Shown here one piece after another: positions 34,593-42,154 of a stretch of DNA of 64,000 nt. The translations under genes and the position numbers were made by a program. Every line of letters begins with the position of its first letter. Positions within the stretch are counted from its first letter, which is position 1. Source of the DNA: Desulfovibrio sp. ZJ209 (GTDB lineage: Bacteria; Desulfobacterota; Desulfovibrionia; Desulfovibrionales; Desulfovibrionaceae); assembly GCF_011039135.1 (NCBI RefSeq), contig NZ_JAAKEJ010000004.1, forward strand, positions 173,254-237,253, in the 5' to 3' direction. Below the pieces are notes generated by a model that made no database searches, had not been told where the DNA came from, and was given only the letters and a program-made list of their open reading frames with translations.

Positions 34593-35333
34593 TTATGCCT
34601 CCTGCTTGGGGAACTCCCGCCACTCCCTGCCGTTCAACAGGGGCGGGGCCTTCTTCGTCCCGCCACACCCCTTGAAATAGAACGGGACGCCAGCATTCAC
34701 GCACTGGTCGCGCAGACGCCGTACCCAATCCGGGTGCATTGGGCGCGCACCGGGGCCGGATTCGCCGCCGCAGATGACCCAATCGAGTCCCGGAAGGAAG
34801 CGGGTCAAATCCACGGGCCCAAGCATGGGCTCCACGCTCAAAAAGCGCTTTGCCGCCGGGGTATCAAGGAGGACGGGGATTTTATCAATCGCCTCCTGTT
34901 GATTGCAGACGGTCACCCCAAGCCAAACGTTTTTCGGGAGCGGTATTGCCTGTATGCGTTGCTTTGCAATGTGGGGCCGTTTTGTGAGAATCAGGAAGGT
35001 ATGCTGCGGGTACACATACTGCATATAATCCACAAGATCATCTAAGGTAGATTCGGAGCTATTTTCATGGAAAATATCGGTCATCGAGCCAAGAAAAACG
35101 CGCTTTGGACCCTCTGGCAAAGTATCCAAGCAGCCCCATCCTTCATGGTTTATCTGTCCTGTCCACTTCCCGCAGGCATCGACCACACCAGCATACTTCT
35201 TCGCCGTCTTCGGATTCTTCGCCAGCCGGGCGGCGAACTTCTCGGCGTAGCAGTTCTCGCATCCGGGGCTGCATTTTGTGCAGCCCACTGTGGGGTTGAT
35301 GGTGCAATCGCACCATCCTATGCTATTGCTCAT
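34593..35333 (-). CDS. Gp37/Gp68 family protein (DUF5131)
   Basis: This 246-residue protein opens with SIGWCDCTINPTVGCTKCSPGCENCYAEKFA, the three-cysteine CSPGCENC signature of the phage Gp37/Gp68 family. It continues with VFLGSMTDIFHE, FLILTKRP, NVWLGVTV, RFLSVEPMLGPVDL and VICGGESGPGARPM, all diagnostic. The CX3CX2C spacing is like that of radical-SAM enzymes, so an Fe-S cluster is plausible; activity is unknown. The start at 35333 has TGGAGAG upstream. It overlaps the PP-loop gene by 4 bases, so the two are coupled. Confidence 0.88.
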   Translation of the reverse strand: MSNSIGWCDCTINPTVGCTKCSPGCENCYAEKFAARLAKNPKTAKKYAGVVDACGKWTGQINHEGWGCLDTLPEGPKRVFLGSMTDIFHENSSESTLDDLVDYMQYVYPQHTFLILTKRPHIAKQRIQAIPLPKNVWLGVTVCNQQEAIDKIPVLLDTPAAKRFLSVEPMLGPVDLTRFLPGLDWVICGGESGPGARPMHPDWVRRLRDQCVNAGVPFYFKGCGGTKKAPPLLNGREWREFPKQEA

Positions 35334-36100
35334 GGCGTCTCTCCATCCAGTTTTCCGCCGTTGATGTACGCCTGCCAAAAGGCGTCAGCCGTGGGCCAAA
35401 AGCTCCGTTCCCGGTTCGGTTGCCACCATCGTTTGACGGCGTGTTCAAATACACGCCACATACCCGGCCAACGCTCCATGCTGGCGCGGAGGCGTTGGCG
35501 TGAGCCGAAGATGAAGGGGCACACCACGCAACCGATGCGGGCAAAGCCCTCGTCATAGAGCGAGGGATACGACAGTCGTTGCGAGTCAATAAATTCCCAG
35601 ACGGCCCACTCCGGCCATAAGAAGATCGGCTTGAGTAGCACCTGGTTGCTCCGATAGTGGTCAATGCGCGGCCTGCTCGCGCGCCGTGCGCTTTCCTCGG
35701 CCCGGATGCCCATGAGCCGATATTTCATCGGCACGTCCTTGGACGGGGCCTTCTTCAGCAGGTCACAGCACCAGCGTTGCGTCCGCATGGGCGGCATCTT
35801 GCGCTGGATCAGCGCCCAAAAACTTGCTCTCGGATAGAGCCACGTCACCGCCGGGTATTCCCGCCGGATGAAGCGCATGACTTCCGGCGGGTCGATCCGG
35901 GTGCATGAGTAAAAGGCCCGATGCTTAACGCCCGCGAGGCGGCACAGCGCCAAGGTTGTGATGCTGTCCTTCCCGCCGCTGAAGCCGACAAAATACCCTT
36001 CCCCCGGCTCGTGCGCCCGCAGGAAGTCGATACTTTCCCGGATGTAATCCCCGAGGTCATAGCCAGGCAGGCTTGCTTGGCGGGTGGTGCCTATACGCAT
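35330..36100 (-). CDS. Phage PAPS-reductase-like PP-loop protein
   Basis: This 256-residue protein is of the adenine-nucleotide alpha-hydrolase type. The PP-loop FVGFSGGKDSITTLALC (about residues 37-53) binds ATP or an adenylated substrate. Later parts (WCCDLLKKAPSK; LMGIRAEESARRA; IGCVVCPF) resemble phage PAPS-reductase/sulfurtransferase-family proteins and the DndC branch. Host assimilatory PAPS reductase is unlikely in this context. Two Cys pairs (WCC, CVVC) may hold a metal or Fe-S cluster. It is coupled to the DUF5131 gene, so they may act on the same substrate, perhaps nucleic acid. Confidence 0.82.
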   Translation of the reverse strand: MRIGTTRQASLPGYDLGDYIRESIDFLRAHEPGEGYFVGFSGGKDSITTLALCRLAGVKHRAFYSCTRIDPPEVMRFIRREYPAVTWLYPRASFWALIQRKMPPMRTQRWCCDLLKKAPSKDVPMKYRLMGIRAEESARRASRPRIDHYRSNQVLLKPIFLWPEWAVWEFIDSQRLSYPSLYDEGFARIGCVVCPFIFGSRQRLRASMERWPGMWRVFEHAVKRWWQPNRERSFWPTADAFWQAYINGGKLDGETP

Positions 36101-36118
36101 GGATAGCCCCTGCTCCCT

Positions 36119-36313
36119 TCACCAATTTTCCGGGTCGGCACAGTCTGCATCCCCGAAGCAGCACACGCCGCAAAGCTCGGTATGCTCAATGCTGCCGTCC
36201 GGGTTCACGATGTCCACAGTTGGCTTGCTGCCGCAGTCGGTACAGACGATTCCGTAATTGGGCTTGGCGGTGCTGATTTTTTCGCTCACAACGTACCTCG
36301 TGTATTCGTGCAT
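36119..36313 (-). CDS. Small cysteine-rich protein, probable zinc ribbon
   Basis: This 64-residue protein has IVCTDCGSKPTVDIV followed by ELCGVCCFGDADC, which gives two CxxC pairs about 30 residues apart and so a zinc-ribbon-like fold. No ribosome site is obvious; the tRNA-like element at 36316-36395 abuts the start, so the leader of this gene would be strongly structured. Function unknown. Confidence 0.55.
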   Translation of the reverse strand: MHEYTRYVVSEKISTAKPNYGIVCTDCGSKPTVDIVNPDGSIEHTELCGVCCFGDADCADPENW

Positions 36314-36315
36314 AG

Positions 36316-36395
36316 AGCGGGGGCGCGGGTCGGATCTGAACCGACATTACACCTGGTTTTACGCGCGCAACCACCGTCTGGTCCGCACCCCCGCT
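36316..36395 (-). ncRNA. tRNA-like structured element
   Basis: On the minus strand, AGCGGGGGTGCGG (36395-36383) can pair with CCGCGCCCCCGCT (36328-36316) in 13 base pairs. One of these is a G-U pair that would be a C-A mismatch on the plus strand, so the minus strand is the likelier RNA. Directly inside the 3' arm is a perfect T-arm-like hairpin GTCGG-TTCAGAT-CCGAC. The middle part can form ACCA/TGGT or TGGTT/AACCA stems, but I cannot place a 7-base anticodon loop. There is no CCA. A decayed or unusual tRNA, or a tRNA mimic, are possible readings. Confidence 0.45.
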
Positions 36396-36403
36396 CAATC
36401 CTC

Positions 36404-36423
36404 CCCGCGTCCGGGGACGCGGG
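36404..36423. other. Short perfect hairpin
   Basis: CCCGCGTCC and GGACGCGGG are perfect complements around a GG centre. The hairpin lies between the zinc-ribbon gene at 36440 and the tRNA-like element. It lacks a U-run, so it is not a standard terminator; it could stabilise or process the RNA that contains the tRNA-like fold. Confidence 0.5.
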
Positions 36424-36439
36424 AAGTCAGAGAGGAGGA

Positions 36440-36637
36440 TCACAGCTTTTTGAATGTCGTGCAGCCGCATCCGGGGCATATTTTCTTGCGGGAGACGAGG
36501 CCGCACTTGGCGCACTCGCGGGGCGGCTTACCGTCTGAAAGGCGCTCGCCCTTACAGCTTGAGTAGATGCGCGCGAAGTTTTTTGATTTCCGTTTTCCGC
36601 GCCATTCGGGGCGCGCCGGGTTGTCGTAGTCCTTCAC
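36440..36637 (-). CDS. Small zinc-ribbon protein
   Basis: The GTG at 36637 overlaps the TGA of the upstream gene (GTGA) and has GGGAG eight bases before it, so I prefer it over longer readings. The 65-residue product is basic (RPEWRGKRKSKNFARIY) and ends with CAKCGLVSRKKICPGCGCTTFKK, a clean CxxC...CxxC zinc ribbon. A nucleic-acid-binding role is likely, but the target is unknown. Confidence 0.65.
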   Translation of the reverse strand: MKDYDNPARPEWRGKRKSKNFARIYSSCKGERLSDGKPPRECAKCGLVSRKKICPGCGCTTFKKL

Positions 36638-37956
36638 TGAATGGCTCCCGTGGCCGCGCCTGCGATTTTCCCGTCGGATTCCGGGGGCGTCTCGTCCTCG
36701 GGGGCGTTGGCATCGGCAGAATTGGCGGCAATGACCCAATAATCGTCAGCGTCCTCCGGCGCGCCCTGGTATTCGGGGTTGCGGCTGCACCCGCTGCACG
36801 GCGGCATCTTGACAGACATCGTGCGGTAGTTGCACGTCTTGCACTCGCGCCGGGCCGTCCAGTTGTCCGTTCCGCCCTCCACGGCCTGCGCGCAGGTGGC
36901 GCACTCCTCGGACTGCCCGGATTCCTTGTCGAAAAGATGGGCACAGTCAACGCAGGTGTGGCCCCATGTCATGGGCGTGGCGGTGGGGATGTCGTGACGC
37001 TTGCGGGGATCCTCGCCGAGCGGTGCGGCGCCGCCCGGCGCGCTCGTGAACAGGGTGGGATGCTTTTCCTCGGCGGTCATGGGGCGGCGGAAAAGCTCCA
37101 CGCCATCGTCGCAGGCGACGAACACAAGTTCCTCCGTGTTCCAGTCCTGGAGTACGTCACATTCCACCAGCACCGGCTCGGATTTCCCATCGCGGAAGGC
37201 TTTGGCGGCATCGGAGAGGATCGTCTGCTGCAACTCGATCTTGGCCTTGAATTCTTTGCGGATGCCCGCAAGCTCGTCCTCAAAATCGTCAATCTGCTGT
37301 TGAGCCTCGGCCATGCGGTTGCCGAGTTCCAGCTTTTCCTCGTCGCCCAGGGGGAAGCTCCGCTCGAATTTGTCCTTGCGGAGCCATGTCACGCCCTTGT
37401 CGGCGTGGGGGGCGTCCGGGCCCACAAGGCCAGCGGCCATAGCGGCCAGAAGGTTGACGTGGCAAAGCAGGGTGTCGCCCTCGCTGATGCTCTCGGCGTC
37501 GTGGGTGAAGTCCGCCATACTGAGTTCGCAGGGCTCGCCGCCTTCGACCTTGACGGTGGCGCTTTCCCCGTCCTCGGAGAAGGCAATGATGGTGAGCGTG
37601 ATGTCCACGGTGCGGTCGGCATCGAGGACGAGGTTGTTGCTTCCTTCAGGGAAGGCATCGGGGGCGTCCTCCTCCCCCGGCTCCGAGGTGGCCGAGGCGC
37701 CGCGCTGTGCCCGCTGCGCGTATGCGCCGCCGTCACCGTCGGAAAGCCCTTTTTCCTTGGCGAGCCAGTCGGGGACGCTCACCGTAACCACGTCCCCGCG
37801 CTCGCCGTCGTAGCTGATCTGGCTCTTGGGCAGCCAGTATTCGTCATCGTCGATAATGAGCAGGATCGCGTCCTCGGTCTCCTGCACGAGCTCGCCCTTG
37901 ATCTCCCACATTTCGGGGTTGGGATAGGGCAAGGCTTCTGCTTTTTTCCGGGCCAT
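36634..37956 (-). CDS. Large phage protein of unknown function with C-terminal zinc-finger cysteines
   Basis: In this 440-residue acidic protein the first 65 residues include EMWEIKGELVQETEDAILLIIDDDEYWLPKSQI, an SH3-like beta-rich segment. A linker and a second beta-rich region follow, then a coiled coil (LGNRMAEAQQQIDDFEDELAGIRKEF, about 225-255). The C-terminal 120 residues carry CVDCAHLF, CATCAQAV, CKTCNY and CSGC pairs that should bind two or more zinc ions. AAGGAGG lies five bases before the ATG. It sits among recombination genes and may be an accessory factor, but I recognise no family for the whole protein. Confidence 0.7.
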   Translation of the reverse strand: MARKKAEALPYPNPEMWEIKGELVQETEDAILLIIDDDEYWLPKSQISYDGERGDVVTVSVPDWLAKEKGLSDGDGGAYAQRAQRGASATSEPGEEDAPDAFPEGSNNLVLDADRTVDITLTIIAFSEDGESATVKVEGGEPCELSMADFTHDAESISEGDTLLCHVNLLAAMAAGLVGPDAPHADKGVTWLRKDKFERSFPLGDEEKLELGNRMAEAQQQIDDFEDELAGIRKEFKAKIELQQTILSDAAKAFRDGKSEPVLVECDVLQDWNTEELVFVACDDGVELFRRPMTAEEKHPTLFTSAPGGAAPLGEDPRKRHDIPTATPMTWGHTCVDCAHLFDKESGQSEECATCAQAVEGGTDNWTARRECKTCNYRTMSVKMPPCSGCSRNPEYQGAPEDADDYWVIAANSADANAPEDETPPESDGKIAGAATGAIQ

Positions 37957-37965
37957 GATGCCTCC

Positions 37966-38880
37966 TTATTGCTTCCGCACGGCAAATTCCGTGCAGAGGT
38001 TCTTGAGTTTGTTGAGGGCGAACCTTACGGCGCCCTCGTTTTCGGCGCTGAACCGCAGGATGATGGAAAGGGAAGTTTCCGGGGCGGCTTGGGCCGTCTG
38101 GGCGCTCGGCGTTGCGGCGGGAGCTTGGCGCGCCGCCTGGGCATTGGCAGCCGCTTGGGCGGCCTGCATGATGCCCATGGTTACGTCGGTGAGCGGGGTT
38201 TCAAGATTGAGGTTCCCCTGCGACATGAACTGCGCCACGGTGAGGGCCGTGCCATATTCGGCATTGGCAGCTTTCACGGCCTGCTCAATGGCGGACGCCC
38301 GCTCCGTGCGGGCCTGTTCCGCCTGCTTGCGGGCCGCTTCAGACTGGATGCGCTGCTCAATGATGTCGCGAACGGCCTCCCGGACGGCCTTGAGCGTGGT
38401 TGACTTGTTCAGCCAGCTTTCCTGTATGGGGATGGGGAAAGGGGCAACGCGCGCGGAGGCGGCTTGCAGTTCCTCGTCAATGATTGGCTGCACCTTCCCG
38501 CGCTTTTCCTCGCGCTCCTTCTCCGTGAAGGCTTTTACCTGTGCGCCGAGGGCGGCATAGGTTCGGTCGAAAATGGCGCAAATCTTTTTGACCTGCGCCT
38601 CAAATTCCTTCACAGGGGCCTCAATCTGCCTCTTCGCCTCCTTTCGCGCATTATCGAGGCGTATCTTGAGGGCGTTGATCTCGGCCATTTCCTTTTTGAT
38701 GCCCTTGACCTGATCCTCGGACACAATAAGGCCCTCATACTTCGACATGAGGGCCTTGGCTTGCTCCTCAAGCCCGGCATAATTGAAGCTGATTGCGGGC
38801 GCTCGCGTCCGCATGTCGAACGCCTCGTCGGTCATGGGGACTTTTTCCAGTGCAAGGACATTTTCCTGCGTCACGTCCAT
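37966..38880 (-). CDS. DUF1351-like phage protein
   Basis: This 304-residue mostly helical protein has the core YAGLEEQAKALMSKYEGLIVSEDQVKGIKKEMAEINAL...KEAKRQIEAPVKEFEAQVKKI (about residues 35-100). That is the signature of the DUF1351 group of phage proteins, regularly encoded beside RecT/Erf-type recombinases. The C-terminus is Ala/Gln-rich and then a short ordered region. GGAGG precedes the start. It shares one base with the recT-like gene, so they are coupled. A helper role in recombination is an inference. Confidence 0.75.
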   Translation of the reverse strand: MDVTQENVLALEKVPMTDEAFDMRTRAPAISFNYAGLEEQAKALMSKYEGLIVSEDQVKGIKKEMAEINALKIRLDNARKEAKRQIEAPVKEFEAQVKKICAIFDRTYAALGAQVKAFTEKEREEKRGKVQPIIDEELQAASARVAPFPIPIQESWLNKSTTLKAVREAVRDIIEQRIQSEAARKQAEQARTERASAIEQAVKAANAEYGTALTVAQFMSQGNLNLETPLTDVTMGIMQAAQAAANAQAARQAPAATPSAQTAQAAPETSLSIILRFSAENEGAVRFALNKLKNLCTEFAVRKQ

Positions 38881-40019
38881 CAGAAACCTCCATCCCATTC
38901 AGGGCAGCCCGGCCTATCCTTGCAGTTCATGCACACGCTCTCGTCAACAATGCGCGTGGAGCCGTCCTTGTTCGGGCGCGGACACTGGAAGGTCGGCATT
39001 TCCTGGGGAGCTTGCGGCGTCGGGGCCGCTTCCGGCGTGGGCGTTGCAGACAGGGCGGCCTGCTGCGCCTGCTGGTGTGGTGTGTCATTCCCCGCCTGCT
39101 TCGGCGCGGCTTCGGGCTCGGCGCGCTGCTCTGGCGACGCCTTCACGGCTTCCGTGGGGGCCTCCACTTCAGCCGGGGTTTCCGCCACCGTTGCGGCCTC
39201 GCCAAGAGGTGCCCGCAGTTCATCAAGCTCCATCGTGAACCCACCGTGCTCAGTGGGTTCCAAGGTGATGGTGGCATCCCTGACTTCTTCCGCCGTTTGC
39301 AGTCCCATGAAAAGCTCTGGGGCATACAGGCGTCCAAAAAAGGATGCGGCGCGGTATCGGAGCATCACGTCAGGCATTGTCTGCCATTTGGAACCGTTTT
39401 TGCCGTACCATCCTTCGGCAACCGCCATTTCCATGGTTATTTCGGGGCCCGTGAGCTTTTCACCGGTAGCCTTTTCGATTGCCCACGCGGTGCACGATTT
39501 GGCCCGAATGATCGCTTTATGCTCAACTTCTTTGCGCTGTCGATTACCTTGGGGGCCGGACCATTCCTGTGTTTTCCAAGTGATCTGTTTTTCGCCATTG
39601 TCCTCGCAGGTGAATCGAAGCGGGCTGAACTTGCCGCAGGCGTTGATGGCAGCAATGATAAACTGACTCGACCAGCCGGGCCTGCCCTCCACGATGTAGA
39701 GGTTCTGCATGATCATCAAAGGATCAGCGCCTATGCGCTGGGCCATGTTCAGCGCAAGGACGCAGTTCGACAGCGCATTGGGGTTTTTGACCATTTCTTT
39801 TCCACCCCTGCTGTCCTTTTTCTCGTATTCTTCCCGATACTGTGGGGGGACGAGGGTGCTACGGGAAAGCATGGTTGCGGCTCGCTGCATGAGAGTGAAG
39901 CCACCAGCGGAAAAGAAGCTCATGGGGGTATCGGGGGGCAGGTCTTTTGTTGCCGCTTTCAGAGCCGCAAGGCTGGTAGCATTGCCACTGGGCGATGGCG
40001 CATTTGGGATCAGGCTCAT
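38880..40019 (-). CDS. RecT-family single-strand annealing protein
   Basis: The protein has 379 residues. The RecT-like core is seen in NALSNCVLALNMAQRIGADPLMIMQNLYIVEGRPGWSSQFIIAAINACGKFSPLRF (about residues 80-135) and MPDVMLRYRAASFFGRLYAPELFMGLQT (about 220). RecT proteins anneal complementary strands after an exonuclease exposes them. The C-terminal 130 residues are Pro/Ala-rich and end with a small Cys set (CPRPNKDG, CMNCKDRPGCPEW). GGAGGAAGTA precedes the ATG. The neighbouring PD-(D/E)XK gene is its likely nuclease partner. Confidence 0.85.
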   Translation of the reverse strand: MSLIPNAPSPSGNATSLAALKAATKDLPPDTPMSFFSAGGFTLMQRAATMLSRSTLVPPQYREEYEKKDSRGGKEMVKNPNALSNCVLALNMAQRIGADPLMIMQNLYIVEGRPGWSSQFIIAAINACGKFSPLRFTCEDNGEKQITWKTQEWSGPQGNRQRKEVEHKAIIRAKSCTAWAIEKATGEKLTGPEITMEMAVAEGWYGKNGSKWQTMPDVMLRYRAASFFGRLYAPELFMGLQTAEEVRDATITLEPTEHGGFTMELDELRAPLGEAATVAETPAEVEAPTEAVKASPEQRAEPEAAPKQAGNDTPHQQAQQAALSATPTPEAAPTPQAPQEMPTFQCPRPNKDGSTRIVDESVCMNCKDRPGCPEWDGGF

Positions 40020-40816
40020 TACTTCCTCCACCGGCATCCGGCATGGGCCGGGCAGTATTTGGGGTTGCAGAGTTGGGAGCGGGGATTGCCGTAAAAGTTG
40101 CCGCTGTGCAGCATGGTTGCGGCATGGCGCAGCAGGCCGGGGCTCTCACCATCGTCCAGAAGGATGTCGCGCGCGGCCGGGATTGTGCCGACGCCCACGC
40201 GACGCCCTTTGTCCGTCTTGGCGACTTGCAGCCCGATGATCTGGGCCGGGGCGTCAATGGGGTGTTCAAGGGCGTGGGATGCCAAGACCTCATACACGGC
40301 TATCTGCGCGGCATGGCCCTGGGTCTTGACCGTGCCGTCAGCGGCCACGGCGGTCTTGCCCGTCTTGATGTCCACAATTCCGAATCCGTCATCGGTTGCG
40401 CGCACTCGGTCAACGGTGCCCGTGAGGGTGAGGCCGATGTCGGTTAAAGTGAGGTTTTCGCAGAGGGCTTCCACGGCCACATACTCTTGGCGGGGCGCTA
40501 TCTCCCGGCAGTAGAGGCCGTGCAGCGGGAGGGCCATGCGCTCCACCTCGGCGGCGGAAGTGTCCTCCCAGTCCACATCCTCACGCGGATGCTGCAAAGC
40601 ATCCACAACGGCCCCTGCGGTCTCGTCTGCGGTGAGGGGATTGCCGTCCAGGCGGCTCTGGTCATAGAGCGCCGTGCCCGCATGGACGGCCGTGCCAAGC
40701 TGCGCCGCTGCCGAGCGCGGCAGGCGCAGGTTGCGGATGTGCTTCGCCTCCCAGCGGGCCGGGCAGTCAAAAAGCTCTCCCAGGGAGGATGCACGGATGG
40801 GGATGGGGGTCATCAT
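40019..40816 (-). CDS. PD-(D/E)XK nuclease (RecB/Cas4-like), RecT partner
   Basis: This 265-residue protein has the RecB-type nuclease elements: a QLGTAVHAGTALY His motif (about residue 40), Asp in LTGTVDRVRAT (about 135) and the catalytic DIKTGK (about 149), followed by a Gln-containing helix (HAAQIAVYEVLA). The C-terminal CNPKYCPAHAGC probably closes an Fe-S or zinc site, as in Cas4/AddB-type nucleases. AGGAGG lies upstream of the ATG pair at 40816. With the RecT-like gene it should give a double-strand-break-repair or replication recombination system. Confidence 0.85.
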   Translation of the reverse strand: MMTPIPIRASSLGELFDCPARWEAKHIRNLRLPRSAAAQLGTAVHAGTALYDQSRLDGNPLTADETAGAVVDALQHPREDVDWEDTSAAEVERMALPLHGLYCREIAPRQEYVAVEALCENLTLTDIGLTLTGTVDRVRATDDGFGIVDIKTGKTAVAADGTVKTQGHAAQIAVYEVLASHALEHPIDAPAQIIGLQVAKTDKGRRVGVGTIPAARDILLDDGESPGLLRHAATMLHSGNFYGNPRSQLCNPKYCPAHAGCRWRK

Positions 40817-40962
40817 TGGAGCCTCCTGCTGGCCGGAATAAAAAGCGCGTCATAGAGGCGCGTCTTGCCGAGGGCGCGGAGCCATTCAAGGAACTCCGCG
40901 CGGGGCATAATGATGGTGGCTTCGCGCCCTGTGGCGCGGTCACGGGCTATGAACACGAACAT
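40813..40962 (-). CDS. Small hypothetical protein (49 residues)
   Basis: The ATG at 40962 follows ATGGAGGCCCC (GGAGG four bases before). The frame runs FIARDRATGREATIIMPRAEFLEWLRAL... and stops inside the start of the nuclease gene. Start and stop overlaps with both neighbours, and the good ribosome site, argue that it is a real gene. No motif is recognised. Confidence 0.55.
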   Translation of the reverse strand: MFVFIARDRATGREATIIMPRAEFLEWLRALGKTRLYDALFIPASRRLQ

Positions 40963-41138
40963 GGGGCCTCCATGAGCGCGTCATCGCGCCGCTGCTCGTA
41001 AAGGGTGTCGCAGAGGGAGTCGCGCCCGCTGTCGTCCAATGCTTCGCAGTCCTCGGCTTCCAGCGGGCACAGTACGCGGCGCGGCTTGCGGCACTCGCCG
41101 AAGGAGTCCTCATAGTAGCAGGTGCCGGTGTAGCACAT
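40947..41138 (-). CDS. Small cysteine-rich phage protein
   Basis: This 63-residue acidic protein has seven Cys (MCYTGTCYYEDSFGECRKPRRVLCPLEAEDC...LCDTLY...CSCS). The spacing fits metal binding or disulfides. GGAGGCGCCC is directly upstream of the ATG. Its 3' end overlaps the next small gene by 16 bases, typical of a tightly packed early operon. Function unknown. Confidence 0.55.
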   Translation of the reverse strand: MCYTGTCYYEDSFGECRKPRRVLCPLEAEDCEALDDSGRDSLCDTLYEQRRDDALMEAPCSCS

Positions 41139-41147
41139 GGGCGCCTC

Positions 41148-41378
41148 CTATCCCACCGCGAAGGCGGAGTTGCTGACGCCGAGCCTTTTCCAACGGATGC
41201 AGGAAAGGCGGTTGAGCCGCTTGAGCAGGTGCTCCTCAAGGTCAGTGGCATTGCGTTCCCCGGCCCAACGGAGCGCGTTGTCGAGCCACGTTTGCGCCAC
41301 ATGGGCCGTGGCCGGATAGCATTCGGCCTCATAGGCGAGCACGTCGGCCCGCTCCCGGATGAAGTTTTCAAGGGTCAT
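41148..41378 (-). CDS. Small hypothetical phage protein
   Basis: This 76-residue helical protein starts TLENFIRERADVLAYEAECYP. The start at 41378 is fixed by GGAGGGGATC directly upstream, just after an intrinsic terminator on the same strand. This suggests that the gene, though behind the terminator, is reached by readthrough or antitermination. No family recognised. Confidence 0.55.
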   Translation of the reverse strand: MTLENFIRERADVLAYEAECYPATAHVAQTWLDNALRWAGERNATDLEEHLLKRLNRLSCIRWKRLGVSNSAFAVG

Positions 41379-41388
41379 GATCCCCTCC

Positions 41389-41421
41389 AAAAAAAGAGGG
41401 CCGGAGCATGAGCCCCGGCCC
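41389..41421 (-). terminator. Intrinsic terminator, leftward
   Basis: On the minus strand the stem GGGCCGG (41421-41415) pairs with CCGGCCC (41404-41398). It is followed by TCTTTTTTT, a standard Rho-independent terminator between two leftward early genes. Confidence 0.8.
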
Positions 41422-41442
41422 GTGGTGGTCTGGTAGGTGTTT

Positions 41443-41649
41443 TTACGCGGGCGCCAGCTCGATCCTCGCGGGCACCATGCCGCACCGCCCGCGCCCGGTG
41501 GGTTCCCCGTTCTCGTCCAGTTCATCAATCCACGCCGGGCATTTCCAAGGGACGCAGTTCCTCGACTCGTCCGGGAAGGGCAAGGGGAACAGGCAGCGGA
41601 AATTTTCGTAGGCTCTATCCTTCTTGAAAATGGTGTACCTCTCGGCCAT
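41443..41649 (-). CDS. Small hypothetical phage protein
   Basis: This 68-residue protein (AERYTIFKKDRAYENFRCLFPLPF...CVPWKCPAWID...GRCGMVPA) has four Cys that may bind metal. GAGGAG lies eight bases before the ATG at 41649. An intrinsic terminator follows its stop. Function unknown. Confidence 0.55.
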   Translation of the reverse strand: MAERYTIFKKDRAYENFRCLFPLPFPDESRNCVPWKCPAWIDELDENGEPTGRGRCGMVPARIELAPA

Positions 41650-41686
41650 AGCGTTGCTCCTCGGTGTTATGGTGTCGTGGGAGGGG

Positions 41687-41896
41687 TTACGCGGCGCGTT
41701 CCGCGAGCCAGGCGTCGCGCTTGGCGCGGCACTCCTCAAGGGTCGGCGCCGTGCAGGAGAACAATTCACCGTCCAGCGCCCGGTAGTCGTACTGGCACCT
41801 CTTGTGCGCCTTGCGATCCCGCGACAGGCGCGCGGGGACGGTGTACTCTTCATACTGTTCCTGACCGGGGCGGACGTTCTGCGGATTGAGGGACAT
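41687..41896 (-). CDS. Small DUF3873-like phage protein
   Basis: The 69-residue protein has EQYEEYTVPARLSRDRKAHKRCQYDYRALDGELFSCTAPTLEECRAKRD. The pattern YDYR, DGELFSC, TLEECR.KRD resembles the small DUF3873-type proteins of mobile elements, as far as memory allows. CAGGAG precedes the ATG. Function unknown. Confidence 0.55.
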   Translation of the reverse strand: MSLNPQNVRPGQEQYEEYTVPARLSRDRKAHKRCQYDYRALDGELFSCTAPTLEECRAKRDAWLAERAA

Positions 41897-41921
41897 ATTG
41901 CATCTCCTGGGGGTTGAAATT

Positions 41922-41995
41922 TGGCAGCCGCAGCAGGACTCGAACCTACGGTGTCGGGGCCAAAACCCGATGCCTTACCTCTTGGCTATGCGGCT
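41922..41995 (-). tRNA. tRNA-Gln (UUG), prophage-encoded
   Basis: The acceptor AGCCGCA/TGCGGCT, anticodon stem TCGGG/CCCGA with loop TTTTGGC (anticodon TTG), T-arm GTAGGTTCGAGTCCTGC and an encoded CCA are all present on the minus strand. It is the last of four tRNA genes in the leftward direction. Confidence 0.93.
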
Positions 41996-41998
41996 GTG

Positions 41999-42074
41999 TG
42001 GTGGCGGCGACAGGACTCGAACCTGTAACACTCCGGTTATGAGCCGGGGGCTCTGCCTATTGAGCTACGCCGCC
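41999..42074 (-). tRNA. tRNA with CAU anticodon (Met, or Ile after modification)
   Basis: The acceptor is GGCGGCG/CGCCGCC, the anticodon loop CTCATAA (anticodon CAT), the T-arm ACAGGTTCGAGTCCTGT and CCA is encoded. Elongator Met is likely; an Ile tRNA whose C34 is changed to lysidine cannot be told apart by eye. Confidence 0.9.
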
Positions 42075-42075
42075 T

Positions 42076-42151
42076 TGGTGGAGCCAACGGGGATCGAACC
42101 CGCAACCGGCGGCTTGCAAAGCCGCTGCTCTCCCGATTGAGCTATGGCCCC
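42076..42151 (-). tRNA. tRNA-Ala (UGC), prophage-encoded
   Basis: The acceptor is GGGGCCA/TGGCTCC with one G-U pair. The anticodon stem GCGGC/GCCGC has loop TTTGCAA (anticodon TGC), the T-arm is GCGGGTTCGATCCCCGT and CCA is encoded. Confidence 0.93.
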
Positions 42152-42154
42152 TTG

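Noticed and set aside
36316..36395. Calling the tRNA-like fold a normal tRNA with an amino-acid identity
   Set aside because: No 7-base anticodon loop with a 5-base-pair stem can be placed and no CCA is present, so an identity would be invented.
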